From assembly GCA_017694215.1 (NCBI GenBank), contig JADIND010000076.1, positions 1-5,446 of the forward strand: a DNA stretch of 5,446 nucleotides, written 5' to 3'. The notes under the pieces are model-generated. The model was not told the origin of the DNA, ran no database searches, and saw only the letters and a program-made list of their open reading frames with translations. Positions 1 to 5,446 of this stretch are shown here, in pieces. The DNA comes from Candidatus Scatousia excrementipullorum. GTDB lineage: Bacteria > Cyanobacteriota > Vampirovibrionia > Gastranaerophilales > Gastranaerophilaceae. Position 1 is the first letter of the stretch. Each line of letters starts with the position of its first letter. The translations under genes were made by a program, and so were the position numbers.

Positions 1-329
1 TTATTCTTTTTTACTATTTGATTGAAAGTTTTTAAAAATTTTTTATCTTCGGGTAAAGGCGTTGTTTCGTCTACAAGTTTTAATTTTACACCGAAATTTT
101 CCAGTCCGTTTTGTTTAATAACTTCCTCAGCTTTTTGTAAAAAGATATCTTTTTCATTTTCCGTAAGATTAAATTTGTTTAGACCTTTTAAAACAAGTCT
201 TTTATTTAAATACCCTTCGGCCTTTAGCGTGGCATATCCTGCTCCAGTCGCAATGAATGATGCAGCAAGGGATTTTTGTATTTTTTCCTTTCTGTTTTTA
301 CTGTCTGTTAAACTTATCCCGTAAACCAT
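1..329 (-). CDS. Hypothetical protein, 3' end cut off by the left edge
   Basis: An open minus-strand frame runs from an ATG at 329 to the window edge without a stop, giving 109 codons. It begins MVYGISLTDSKNRKEKIQKS and is rich in Lys, Glu, Leu and Asn. Residues 20-36 (about SLAASFIATGAGYATL) are a small, mildly hydrophobic segment that could be a weak membrane segment or a buried helix. The rest looks like a soluble mixed helical domain (for example TENEKDIFLQKAEEVIKQNG). I do not recognise the family. The start lies 32 bases after the stop of the histidine kinase, so it is probably co-transcribed with it. No Shine-Dalgarno sequence precedes the ATG (the upstream bases read TTTTGTAGTATAT), and no other ATG, GTG or TTG lies between it and the in-frame stop at 369-371. 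The opposite-strand ORF over 22-324 is Phe/Ser-rich, as expected for the antisense shadow of a Lys-rich gene, which supports the minus strand. Coding status is fairly sure; function is unknown. Confidence 0.78.
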   Translation of the reverse strand, partial: MVYGISLTDSKNRKEKIQKSLAASFIATGAGYATLKAEGYLNKRLVLKGLNKFNLTENEKDIFLQKAEEVIKQNGLENFGVKLKLVDETTPLPEDKKFLKTFNQIVKKN

Positions 330-361
330 ATATACTACAAAACCCGTGAAAATATTTTTTG

Positions 362-2149
362 CTACTTTTTAGAAATTTCATTAACTGTAATAAAAGGAAG
401 TACAAATCCGAAGGTTGAACCCTTCCCTTCCTGAGAATGAACAAATACACGGCCGTTGTGGTGTTTTTCAATGGTAGTTTTAACAAGATTCAGCCCGAGT
501 CCTGTTCCTTTTATAGTGTGCGTATTATTTTCTACGCGGTAAAATCTGTCAAAGATTTTTTTCTGGTGCTCAGGTGAAATTCCGCATCCGCTGTCGGTTA
601 CAGTTACAGTTACTTCTTTTTTATCGGTATCAAAATCAAGTCCGACTGTTATTTCTCCGTTTTCTGGTGAATATTTTATTGCGTTGGAAAGGTAATTTGT
701 TAATGCTCTTTCTATACTGTCATAGTTAAACATAAATTCTGGAGGAATAGCTTTTGAGTCAATTTTTATATGCAAATTGTGCTCTTTTGTCAGAACATTA
801 ACCTGATTAATACAATCTTCAATTAATTCAGCTATATTGTTTTGCTCTTTTTCAAGGTTTGCATTTGCTTCAATTCTTGAAAAATCAAGAATATCATTAA
901 CCATCTTGTGTAATCTTATAATTTCCTGATTAATTGTTCCTATGAATTCTTTTTGCGTATCATAGTCAAATTCGTTGCCGTAGTTGTAAAGAGTATCTAT
1001 GTAACTTCTCAATACCGTAACTGGTGTTCTTAACTCATGAGAAACATTTGATATAAAGCCTGCTCTCATCTGTTCCATTTCAGCCTCTTTTGTCATATCA
1101 ATCAGAACGATTATATATCCTACATAATCTTTGTTTCGGGTAAACATCGGAGATATGATTGATTTGATAACTCTTTCGTCCACAATAATATTAAATTCAA
1201 TAGGTTTGTTTTCGATTTCCTCAAGCGGAGTATCTTTAAACTGTTCAATTTTATCTTTGAAACAATATTTGCCGGAAGTGTCGATATATTGTTGGATTTG
1301 AGTATTAAGAAGCTGATTTTCGTCAATTTCAAGCAGTTTCCTTGCCGCATTATTGACAAGTACAACTTTGTCATCGTCATCGCAGACAACAACTCCGTTT
1401 GCAATACTCAATAATACTGCTTCAAGCTTGTTACGTTCAAGTGTCAGTTGTTCAATATTCTGTTCTTCGTAAATATGAAGTTTTGCAGACATATCATTAA
1501 ATGCGTTGAACAGTTCTTTTACTTCTGCACTGACATCCTGCCCTTCAATTTTATAGCCAAAATTTCCGCTTGAAATATTTTTAACCCCGTTTCTGAGGAT
1601 TCTGAGTTCTCTTGTAATCAAATAGGTATTTATAATAATAACCAAGGCAAAGACAAGCCAAACCATCATAAATACAAATAATAGAGATGCTCTCGTTGTA
1701 GTTTTAATTTGATTGACAATATTGCCGGACAGACCGACTGTGACGGAACCTATAGGATTATTCTCTCCAATAGCGGTCATTGGCGATGTTACTTGAATAT
1801 TAGGTTTGTTTGAATCTGTCCGGATTTCGTTTTCGTCAGAAAATATTAATTTGCCGTTTGTATCTCTAAACTCTATAAATAAAATATCACTATTGCTTTT
1901 TAAAATGCTTTTTGAATGTGCATGTAGTGTTTCTTTAATTTTATCAGAAGGAAGATTTTTTGTAATTTCAACACTTTCAATAGCAAGTGTTTTTGAAATA
2001 ACCTGACCGAAATTCTGATAACCTTCATTTAATTTTTTCTGAATATTAAATATTGCAAAAATCGCAATAGCAACAATTAAAACAGTACTGACAAGCAGCC
2101 CGAAAATAATTAAGCGATTTTGCGTAGTTAAGCTAACTTTATTACTCAT
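362..2149 (-). CDS. Membrane-bound sensor histidine kinase (Cache-like, HAMP, PAS, HisKA, HATPase_c)
   Basis: A complete 595-residue inner-membrane sensor kinase of a two-component system, which autophosphorylates a histidine and passes the phosphate to a response regulator. Transmembrane segments lie at about 13-34 and 154-178. They flank an extracytoplasmic domain of about 120 residues that resembles a single Cache/PDC fold (IEFRDTNGKLIFSDE, then PIGSVTVGLSGNIV). HAMP follows at about 178-228, a PAS domain at about 240-352 (SIANGVVVCD, VNNAARKLL), and HisKA at about 358-424 with phosphoacceptor H371 in SHELRTP. The E372-xx-T375 pair is the motif linked to phosphatase activity. The ATPase domain shows the N box (N485, N489), G1 (DSGCG, 519-523), F box (FDRFY, 533-537) and G2 (GTGLGL, 548-553), so all catalytic motifs are intact. 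The domain order is that of WalK/PhoR and cyanobacterial NblS/Hik33; the signal cannot be read from sequence. No response regulator is present. An in-frame TAA two codons upstream of the ATG excludes a longer start. Confidence 0.97.
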   Translation of the reverse strand: MSNKVSLTTQNRLIIFGLLVSTVLIVAIAIFAIFNIQKKLNEGYQNFGQVISKTLAIESVEITKNLPSDKIKETLHAHSKSILKSNSDILFIEFRDTNGKLIFSDENEIRTDSNKPNIQVTSPMTAIGENNPIGSVTVGLSGNIVNQIKTTTRASLLFVFMMVWLVFALVIIINTYLITRELRILRNGVKNISSGNFGYKIEGQDVSAEVKELFNAFNDMSAKLHIYEEQNIEQLTLERNKLEAVLLSIANGVVVCDDDDKVVLVNNAARKLLEIDENQLLNTQIQQYIDTSGKYCFKDKIEQFKDTPLEEIENKPIEFNIIVDERVIKSIISPMFTRNKDYVGYIIVLIDMTKEAEMEQMRAGFISNVSHELRTPVTVLRSYIDTLYNYGNEFDYDTQKEFIGTINQEIIRLHKMVNDILDFSRIEANANLEKEQNNIAELIEDCINQVNVLTKEHNLHIKIDSKAIPPEFMFNYDSIERALTNYLSNAIKYSPENGEITVGLDFDTDKKEVTVTVTDSGCGISPEHQKKIFDRFYRVENNTHTIKGTGLGLNLVKTTIEKHHNGRVFVHSQEGKGSTFGFVLPFITVNEISKK

Positions 2150-2155
2150 AATTTA

Positions 2156-2185
2156 ATTATACCACCTCAGACTTACTCATGTAAA
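2156..2185 (-). promoter_or_regulatory. Promoter of the histidine kinase gene, extended -10 type, probably leaderless
   Basis: On the minus strand a -35 element TTTACA (2185-2180, 5 of 6 to TTGACA) is followed after 18 bases by a perfect -10 TATAAT (2161-2156). The bases just before it are TGG, so the extended -10 motif TGnTATAAT is complete. Counting 7 bases from the end of the -10 box puts the transcription start at 2149, the A of the kinase ATG, which predicts an mRNA with no 5' leader. The promoter starts a few bases after the stem-loop that ends the upstream gene. The match is strong for an AT-rich genome, but TATAAT can arise by chance; no transcript data support it here. Confidence 0.62.
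2163..2168 (-). promoter_or_regulatory. Shine-Dalgarno-like GAGGTG ahead of the kinase, at an unusually long spacing
   Basis: GAGGTG on the minus strand is fully complementary to the usual 16S rRNA tail, but it ends 13 bases before the kinase ATG, longer than the usual spacing. It also overlaps the TG of the extended -10 element. If transcription starts at 2149 this site is not in the mRNA; if transcripts start further upstream or read through from the dehydrogenase, it could serve as the ribosome binding site. The two readings are mutually exclusive for any one transcript. Confidence 0.35.
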
Positions 2186-2190
2186 TTTTA

Positions 2191-2223
2191 GAGGAAAACG
2201 ACCTGCATTTGCAAGTCGTTCCC
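2191..2223 (-). terminator. Putative intrinsic terminator after the FAD-dependent dehydrogenase
   Basis: The minus-strand RNA forms a 10-bp stem, AACGACUUGC pairing with GCAGGUCGUU (2220-2211 with 2206-2197), closed by an AAAU loop and including one U-G pair. A U-rich but interrupted tail (UUCCUCU, after the UU of the stem) follows. Three more pairs (GGG with CCU) could extend the stem if a UU bulge is allowed. The stem starts 19 bases after the dehydrogenase stop and ends just before the kinase promoter, the expected place for a terminator. The broken U-tract suggests it may leak. Confidence 0.55.
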
Positions 2224-2239
2224 TAAGTAATAAAAATAA

Positions 2240-3613
2240 TTATCTTGCACAGATTGTTCTTGCAACATGGACGCCTGAGGCTGAAGCTTGAATTAAACCT
2301 CTGGTAACCCCTGCACCATCTCCGATTGTAAAGAGGTTCTTAACTCCTTCAGTTTCAAGTTCGTCAGTCAGTTTTACTCTTGCTGAATAGAATTTAACCT
2401 CAATACCGTAAAGAAGGGTATATCTGGAAGCTGTTCCCGGACAAACTTTATCCAGTGCATAAAGCATTTCTATAATACTTGTCATCTGTCTGTATGGAAT
2501 TACAAGGCTCAAATCACCCGGTGTCGCACATGTAAGAGTAGGCGTTAGAACACTTGATTTAATTCTTTCAGGAGTTGAACGACGTCCGTCCAGCAAATCT
2601 CCGAATCTTTGAACAAGGATACCGCCTCCGAGCATATTTGCAAGGCTTGCGATATGCTGACCGTACTGTATAGGTTCTTTAAACGGTTCAGTAAATTTTT
2701 CACTTACCAGAAGTGCGAAGTTTGTATTGTTTGTTGTTTTTTCAGCATAGCTGTGCCCGTTAACCGTTGCAATTCCATTGTAATTTTCCTGAACAACTTC
2801 TCCGTTCGGATTCATACAGAAAGTTCTCACTTCATCTCCGAATGTCGGTGAATGGTAAATTAATTTTGATTCGTATAACTTATCTGTTAAAGGCTGAAAT
2901 ACAGGAGCCGGAAGCTCAACTCTGACTCCGACGTCAACTGCGTTGTTTACCATACCGATTTTATTCTTGGCAAATTCTTTTGTAAGCCAGTCTGCCCCCT
3001 CTCTTCCCGGTGCAATAATTGTATATTCGGCATGAATTGTTTCTCCGTTATCAAGAACAATACCTTTAACCTGTTCACACTCAACAATAAGGCTTTTTGC
3101 AACAACATTATTCAAAATGGTTATTCTTTCAGCCAGATAATCCTGCATATTTTTCAAAACATCAAGGCTTCTTTCCGTGCCGAGGTGTCTTACCGGTGAA
3201 TGAACGAGTTTAAGTTCAGCCAGCACTGCCTGACTTTCAAGTTCTCTGAAAACTTTCATATCTGTTCCAAAGACTTCCTCAGTAGCTCCGAAATCAAGAT
3301 ATAATTTATCTGAATAGCTGATTAATTCTTCTACTTTTTCCCTGGACATATAGTCAACAAGATGTCCGCCTACATCAGGAGTAAGAGTCAGTTTTCCGTC
3401 AGAAAACGCACCGGCTCCGCCCCATCCGCAGAGAAGTCCGCATTTTTTGCATGTAGGACATTTTGCATAACCTTCTCTTAAAAGGCATTTTCTTTTTTCA
3501 ATTTTTTCGCCTTTTTCAATTAAAACTACTTTCCAGTCAGGTTTAAGTTTTGTAATCTCAAGAGCCGCAAAAATTCCGGCAGGACCTGCACCGATAATAG
3601 CAACATTGTACAT
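2240..3613 (-). CDS. FAD-dependent dehydrogenase, COG2509-type, with a cysteine cluster
   Basis: A complete 457-residue cytosolic flavoprotein. The N-terminal Rossmann motif VAIIGAGPAG has G8, G10 and G13 plus the ribose-binding acid E33 (VVLIEKGE). The C-terminal FAD-contacting motif is FTIGDGAG (about 428-435), followed by TRGLIQASASGVHVA. The block CGWGGAGAFSDGKL (62-75) is the hallmark I associate with COG2509, the uncharacterised FAD-dependent dehydrogenases distantly related to the HI0933 and geranylgeranyl-reductase flavoproteins. The substrate is unknown. Cysteines 52, 55, 58 and 62 are spaced C-x2-C-x2-C-x3-C-G, with C43 nearby, which could hold an Fe-S cluster or zinc. There is no signal peptide or membrane segment, and the length is normal for the group. 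The ATG at 3613 has GAGG 11 bases upstream and starts directly with the dinucleotide-binding strand, so the start is secure. It lies 89 bases after the small upstream gene, with no clear promoter of its own, so readthrough is likely. The family call is firm; the reaction is not. Confidence 0.93.
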   Translation of the reverse strand: MYNVAIIGAGPAGIFAALEITKLKPDWKVVLIEKGEKIEKRKCLLREGYAKCPTCKKCGLLCGWGGAGAFSDGKLTLTPDVGGHLVDYMSREKVEELISYSDKLYLDFGATEEVFGTDMKVFRELESQAVLAELKLVHSPVRHLGTERSLDVLKNMQDYLAERITILNNVVAKSLIVECEQVKGIVLDNGETIHAEYTIIAPGREGADWLTKEFAKNKIGMVNNAVDVGVRVELPAPVFQPLTDKLYESKLIYHSPTFGDEVRTFCMNPNGEVVQENYNGIATVNGHSYAEKTTNNTNFALLVSEKFTEPFKEPIQYGQHIASLANMLGGGILVQRFGDLLDGRRSTPERIKSSVLTPTLTCATPGDLSLVIPYRQMTSIIEMLYALDKVCPGTASRYTLLYGIEVKFYSARVKLTDELETEGVKNLFTIGDGAGVTRGLIQASASGVHVARTICAR

Positions 3614-3702
3614 TATTTTTCTTTCCTCTTTGTTTTATGCCAACCAGATTAATATAGCCCAAACATAATATTTTTAAAAGACTTTATGAAGATAATGTTA
3701 AA

Positions 3703-4275
3703 TTATTGCTTCCAGTTTATTTCATCTATTTTCAGTTTGAAACTTTTTTTGCCGTATGTGCCTGAACTTGTAGTTTTAATTTCAAGAGTCACTGGTTTGT
3801 TATCCAATTTTGCTCTTGCGTGCTGGTTATGAATGCAGTTGTGTATAAAGTTGCCGTAATTTCTTTTTGCAGCGTGAAGTTCAAAACTATTTTTTACGTT
3901 TAAATCATTCTCCATCTGTCGTGCTAGTCCGAGATTTTTCCCTAATTCTTTTAATTTTTCTGCCTGTTTTCCGGTTATTATATACCAGTTGTGACCATCA
4001 TTTATGCATCTGAAAAAGTCCGAGGCGACCTGAAATTTTGTTCTGATGTAGCCTTTTACTCCCGTATTGTAGTTGTAATCTTTATCTGCTTTTGCAAATT
4101 TAAGTGCAATAAATTTATCTGTATCAGATTTTTCGGTAGGCCCTGCAAGAAGCTTTATAAGCATTCTGCCTGCTTTTTGAATGTTCTTAGGATCTGTTGA
4201 CGGTTTGCCATCAATAACTACTTTAAAAGGAACAACTCCTGTAAAGTTTTGAGCACCGGCGGGTTGTATCTGCAT
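3703..4275 (-). CDS. Uncharacterised 190-residue protein with an N-terminal NFTG motif
   Basis: A complete small gene with a textbook ribosome binding site (AAAAGGAG, 7 bases before the ATG at 4275). I do not recognise a described domain. It opens with a short polar stretch MQIQPAGAQNFTG, then a likely beta strand (VPFKVVIDGK, 14-24), a central part containing NWYIITGKQAEKLKELGKN (96-114), and a C-terminal strand pair (KPVTLEIKTTSSGTYGKKSF, 160-179; LKIDEINW). The protein is basic and Lys/Asn-rich, with no signal peptide or membrane segment. Residues 145-152 read HNCIHNQH, with H145, C147, H149 and H152 close together; this does not match a zinc motif I know. From memory, many unnamed short proteins in Gastranaerophilales genomes begin with a comparable polar leader ending in 'NFTG' or 'FG', so this may be a lineage-restricted family; that is inference. 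It sits 48 bases after the protease gene and is probably co-transcribed with it. Coding status is well supported; function is unknown. Confidence 0.88.
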   Translation of the reverse strand: MQIQPAGAQNFTGVVPFKVVIDGKPSTDPKNIQKAGRMLIKLLAGPTEKSDTDKFIALKFAKADKDYNYNTGVKGYIRTKFQVASDFFRCINDGHNWYIITGKQAEKLKELGKNLGLARQMENDLNVKNSFELHAAKRNYGNFIHNCIHNQHARAKLDNKPVTLEIKTTSSGTYGKKSFKLKIDEINWKQ

Positions 4276-4323
4276 ATAAAAACTCCTTTTAGAAAATTTA
4301 AAACTTGTAAATATACTTTTTTG

Positions 4324-5446
4324 CTAGTTATTTATCATTTTATCTTTAAAAGGTTTTTGTTTTGTTTCCATTGAGTGTTTGATGTTACTTATTAGTTCCT
4401 GAATTTCTCCGGAATTGTTGATATCTCGTGCTAATACAGCATATTCAAGAGCTTTTGAAGGTCTGTTATTATTTAGATAGGTAACTGCAATATTAAAATA
4501 AATAATATATTCTTCATTTTGTGTAGTTGATAATTCAAGAGCTTTTTTGAAGTTTTTTATTGCCGCATTAACATTGCCAGCATCGCTGTATGCCGTACCG
4601 AGGTCTATATAGCCGTTTGGAAGATTAGGAGCTTTTTTTATGTATAATTTTGCTTCCTGAATTTTTTGTTTTGAAATCTTTTCCATACCACCCAGAACTA
4701 CCGGTGAATAAATTAGCCCTTCTGTATCAATTTTATTCAGCGGCGTATTTGTTATTGTCGGTGTCATGTTATAAAGAAGTCTTATGGTATTTATGTCTTT
4801 TGCCGATATATATTGAAAATCACTTCTAAAACGTGTAAATATATTGTTTTGATTATTTTCGGATGACATATACATCAAATCTTCCGAACTGTAACTGTGC
4901 CCCATAATCCCGAGTGCATGCCCGATTTCGTGTAGGATTGTATTGTACAACTCTTTATCCGAAAAATAATTTCCGTACGCATCTTTATCATAGAGTGTAA
5001 TTGTCATTTTTTTCAGCTGTCTGTTTTGAATTGTAGGTACAGTATAGGCAACAACGTATTTGCATCCTTTGCTGTCGCAGTTGTTTTTAGGCAGAGGTAA
5101 AAACTTTACTACAATATCTGCTTTTCTTGAGTTTTCAACCTGTTCAAATTTTAAAAATCCGGTAGAAGTCTCCCATTGATTAAATGCTTTTGAAATTTCA
5201 TCATTATAGTATGACGGAACATTATCACTTTTAGGAAATTCTACAGCTATTTTCAACGGGAATGTTGAAGAATTCCATCTCAATATATTACTGTCATATG
5301 GAGCCTGTTCTATATAATTAATCCCGTAATTAGTACCGATTTGTGTATTCCAGGAATAAATAAGCTGTTTTGCGTGAAATTTTGCCCGGTCATCAATTTT
5401 ACTTTCTGCAAGTTCAAAAACTTCTCTTTGAATTTTTACTGTTGGT
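4324..5446 (-). CDS. Metzincin-like (matrixin-type) zinc metalloprotease with C-terminal TPR repeats, 5' end missing
   Basis: The frame is open from the right edge to a TAG at 4324, giving 373 residues without the N-terminus. Numbering from the first complete codon at 5445, a helical stretch (about 1-40) leads into a catalytic domain (about 60-228). The zinc motif is HEIGHALGIMGH (172-183): H172, catalytic E173, H176 and probably H183, followed by a Met-turn-like DLMYM (189-193). Matrixins place the third histidine one residue earlier, so this is a variant. C123 and C128 (NNCDSKGCKY) could form a disulfide, which fits an exported enzyme; any signal peptide would lie beyond the window. Two TPR units follow: about 275-308 (GYIDLGTAYSDAGN, AIKNFKKALEL) and 311-344 (YIIYFNIAVTYLNNNRPSKALEYA), probably for binding a partner or substrate. 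The tail is short and polar. The in-frame TTG at 5283 is not the start, because 54 more sense codons lie upstream in the same frame. Peptidase activity is inferred from the motif; the substrate is unknown. Confidence 0.9.
   Translation of the reverse strand, partial: PTVKIQREVFELAESKIDDRAKFHAKQLIYSWNTQIGTNYGINYIEQAPYDSNILRWNSSTFPLKIAVEFPKSDNVPSYYNDEISKAFNQWETSTGFLKFEQVENSRKADIVVKFLPLPKNNCDSKGCKYVVAYTVPTIQNRQLKKMTITLYDKDAYGNYFSDKELYNTILHEIGHALGIMGHSYSSEDLMYMSSENNQNNIFTRFRSDFQYISAKDINTIRLLYNMTPTITNTPLNKIDTEGLIYSPVVLGGMEKISKQKIQEAKLYIKKAPNLPNGYIDLGTAYSDAGNVNAAIKNFKKALELSTTQNEEYIIYFNIAVTYLNNNRPSKALEYAVLARDINNSGEIQELISNIKHSMETKQKPFKDKMINN

Noticed and set aside
22..324. Plus-strand ORF of 100 codons
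   Set aside because: It starts with TTG, is dominated by Phe/Ser/Leu, and lies antisense to the Lys-rich left-edge gene; it is the expected shadow of AAA-rich codons.
298..486. Minus-strand ORF of 62 codons
   Set aside because: It overlaps the 3' end of the kinase in another frame and runs into the next gene; composition and position give no support.
1120..1404. Minus-strand ORF of 94 codons inside the kinase
   Set aside because: It is an alternative frame of the PAS region with no ribosome binding site and low-complexity Leu/Ser/Lys content.
1806..2006. Plus-strand ORF of 66 codons
   Set aside because: It is antisense to the extracytoplasmic domain of an intact kinase, with no recognisable domain.
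2609..2851. Plus-strand ORF of 80 codons with several Cys
   Set aside because: It is antisense to the conserved dehydrogenase; the Cys-rich look comes from the complement of Ala/Thr codons.
3651..3670. Possible -10 boxes (TATATT, TATTAT) upstream of the dehydrogenase
   Set aside because: Neither has a -35 match better than 3 of 6 at a proper spacing; AT-rich sequence gives such hexamers often.
3671..3702. Possible terminator after the small NFTG-type gene
   Set aside because: Only a short self-complementary CTTTTAAAAG is present, with no GC-containing stem; it would not fold stably.
3991..4200. Plus-strand ORF of 69 codons rich in Phe and Cys
   Set aside because: It is antisense to the small NFTG-type gene, which has a strong ribosome binding site; the shadow has none.
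4276..4323. Possible promoter or terminator between protease and small gene
   Set aside because: The 48 bases hold A/T runs and the ribosome binding site, with no hairpin and no paired -35/-10 boxes.

Overview
This AT-rich 5.4 kb window is read entirely from the minus strand. It holds five co-directional genes: three complete, and one cut off at each edge. In transcription order (high to low coordinates) they are: a zinc metalloprotease with C-terminal TPR repeats (5' end beyond the right edge); a 190-residue protein of unknown function; a FAD-dependent dehydrogenase of the COG2509 type; a membrane-bound sensor histidine kinase; and the start of a second protein of unknown function, which leaves the left edge. 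There is no rRNA, tRNA, CRISPR array, insertion sequence or long repeat.

Layout: the protease (ending at 4324), the small protein (4275-3703) and the dehydrogenase (3613-2240) are spaced by 48 and 89 bases. I see no convincing terminator between them, so they may form one transcript. A stem-loop with a U-rich tail follows the dehydrogenase at about 2191-2223. Directly after it is a near-consensus sigma70-type promoter (TTTACA, 18 bases, TGGTATAAT) whose predicted start site falls on the ATG of the kinase. The kinase and the left-edge gene therefore look like a second transcription unit, possibly with a leaderless mRNA.

Organism: no marker gene settles this. Low GC, Lys/Asn/Ile-rich proteins, a kinase with the Cache-like/HAMP/PAS/HisKA plan shared by cyanobacterial NblS/Hik33 and firmicute WalK, and a small protein with an N-terminal 'NFTG' stretch remind me of gut Vampirovibrionia/Melainabacteria (Gastranaerophilales). 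This is inference from memory; an AT-rich Clostridia-like or other uncultured gut bacterium is the main alternative.

The genes do not form a recognisable pathway. The protease is probably exported and the kinase senses outside the membrane, so an envelope theme is possible, while the dehydrogenase looks cytosolic. I found no clear new multi-gene system. The most notable points are the leaderless-type kinase promoter, a ferredoxin-like cysteine cluster in the flavoprotein, and a protease zinc motif with one extra residue before its third histidine.
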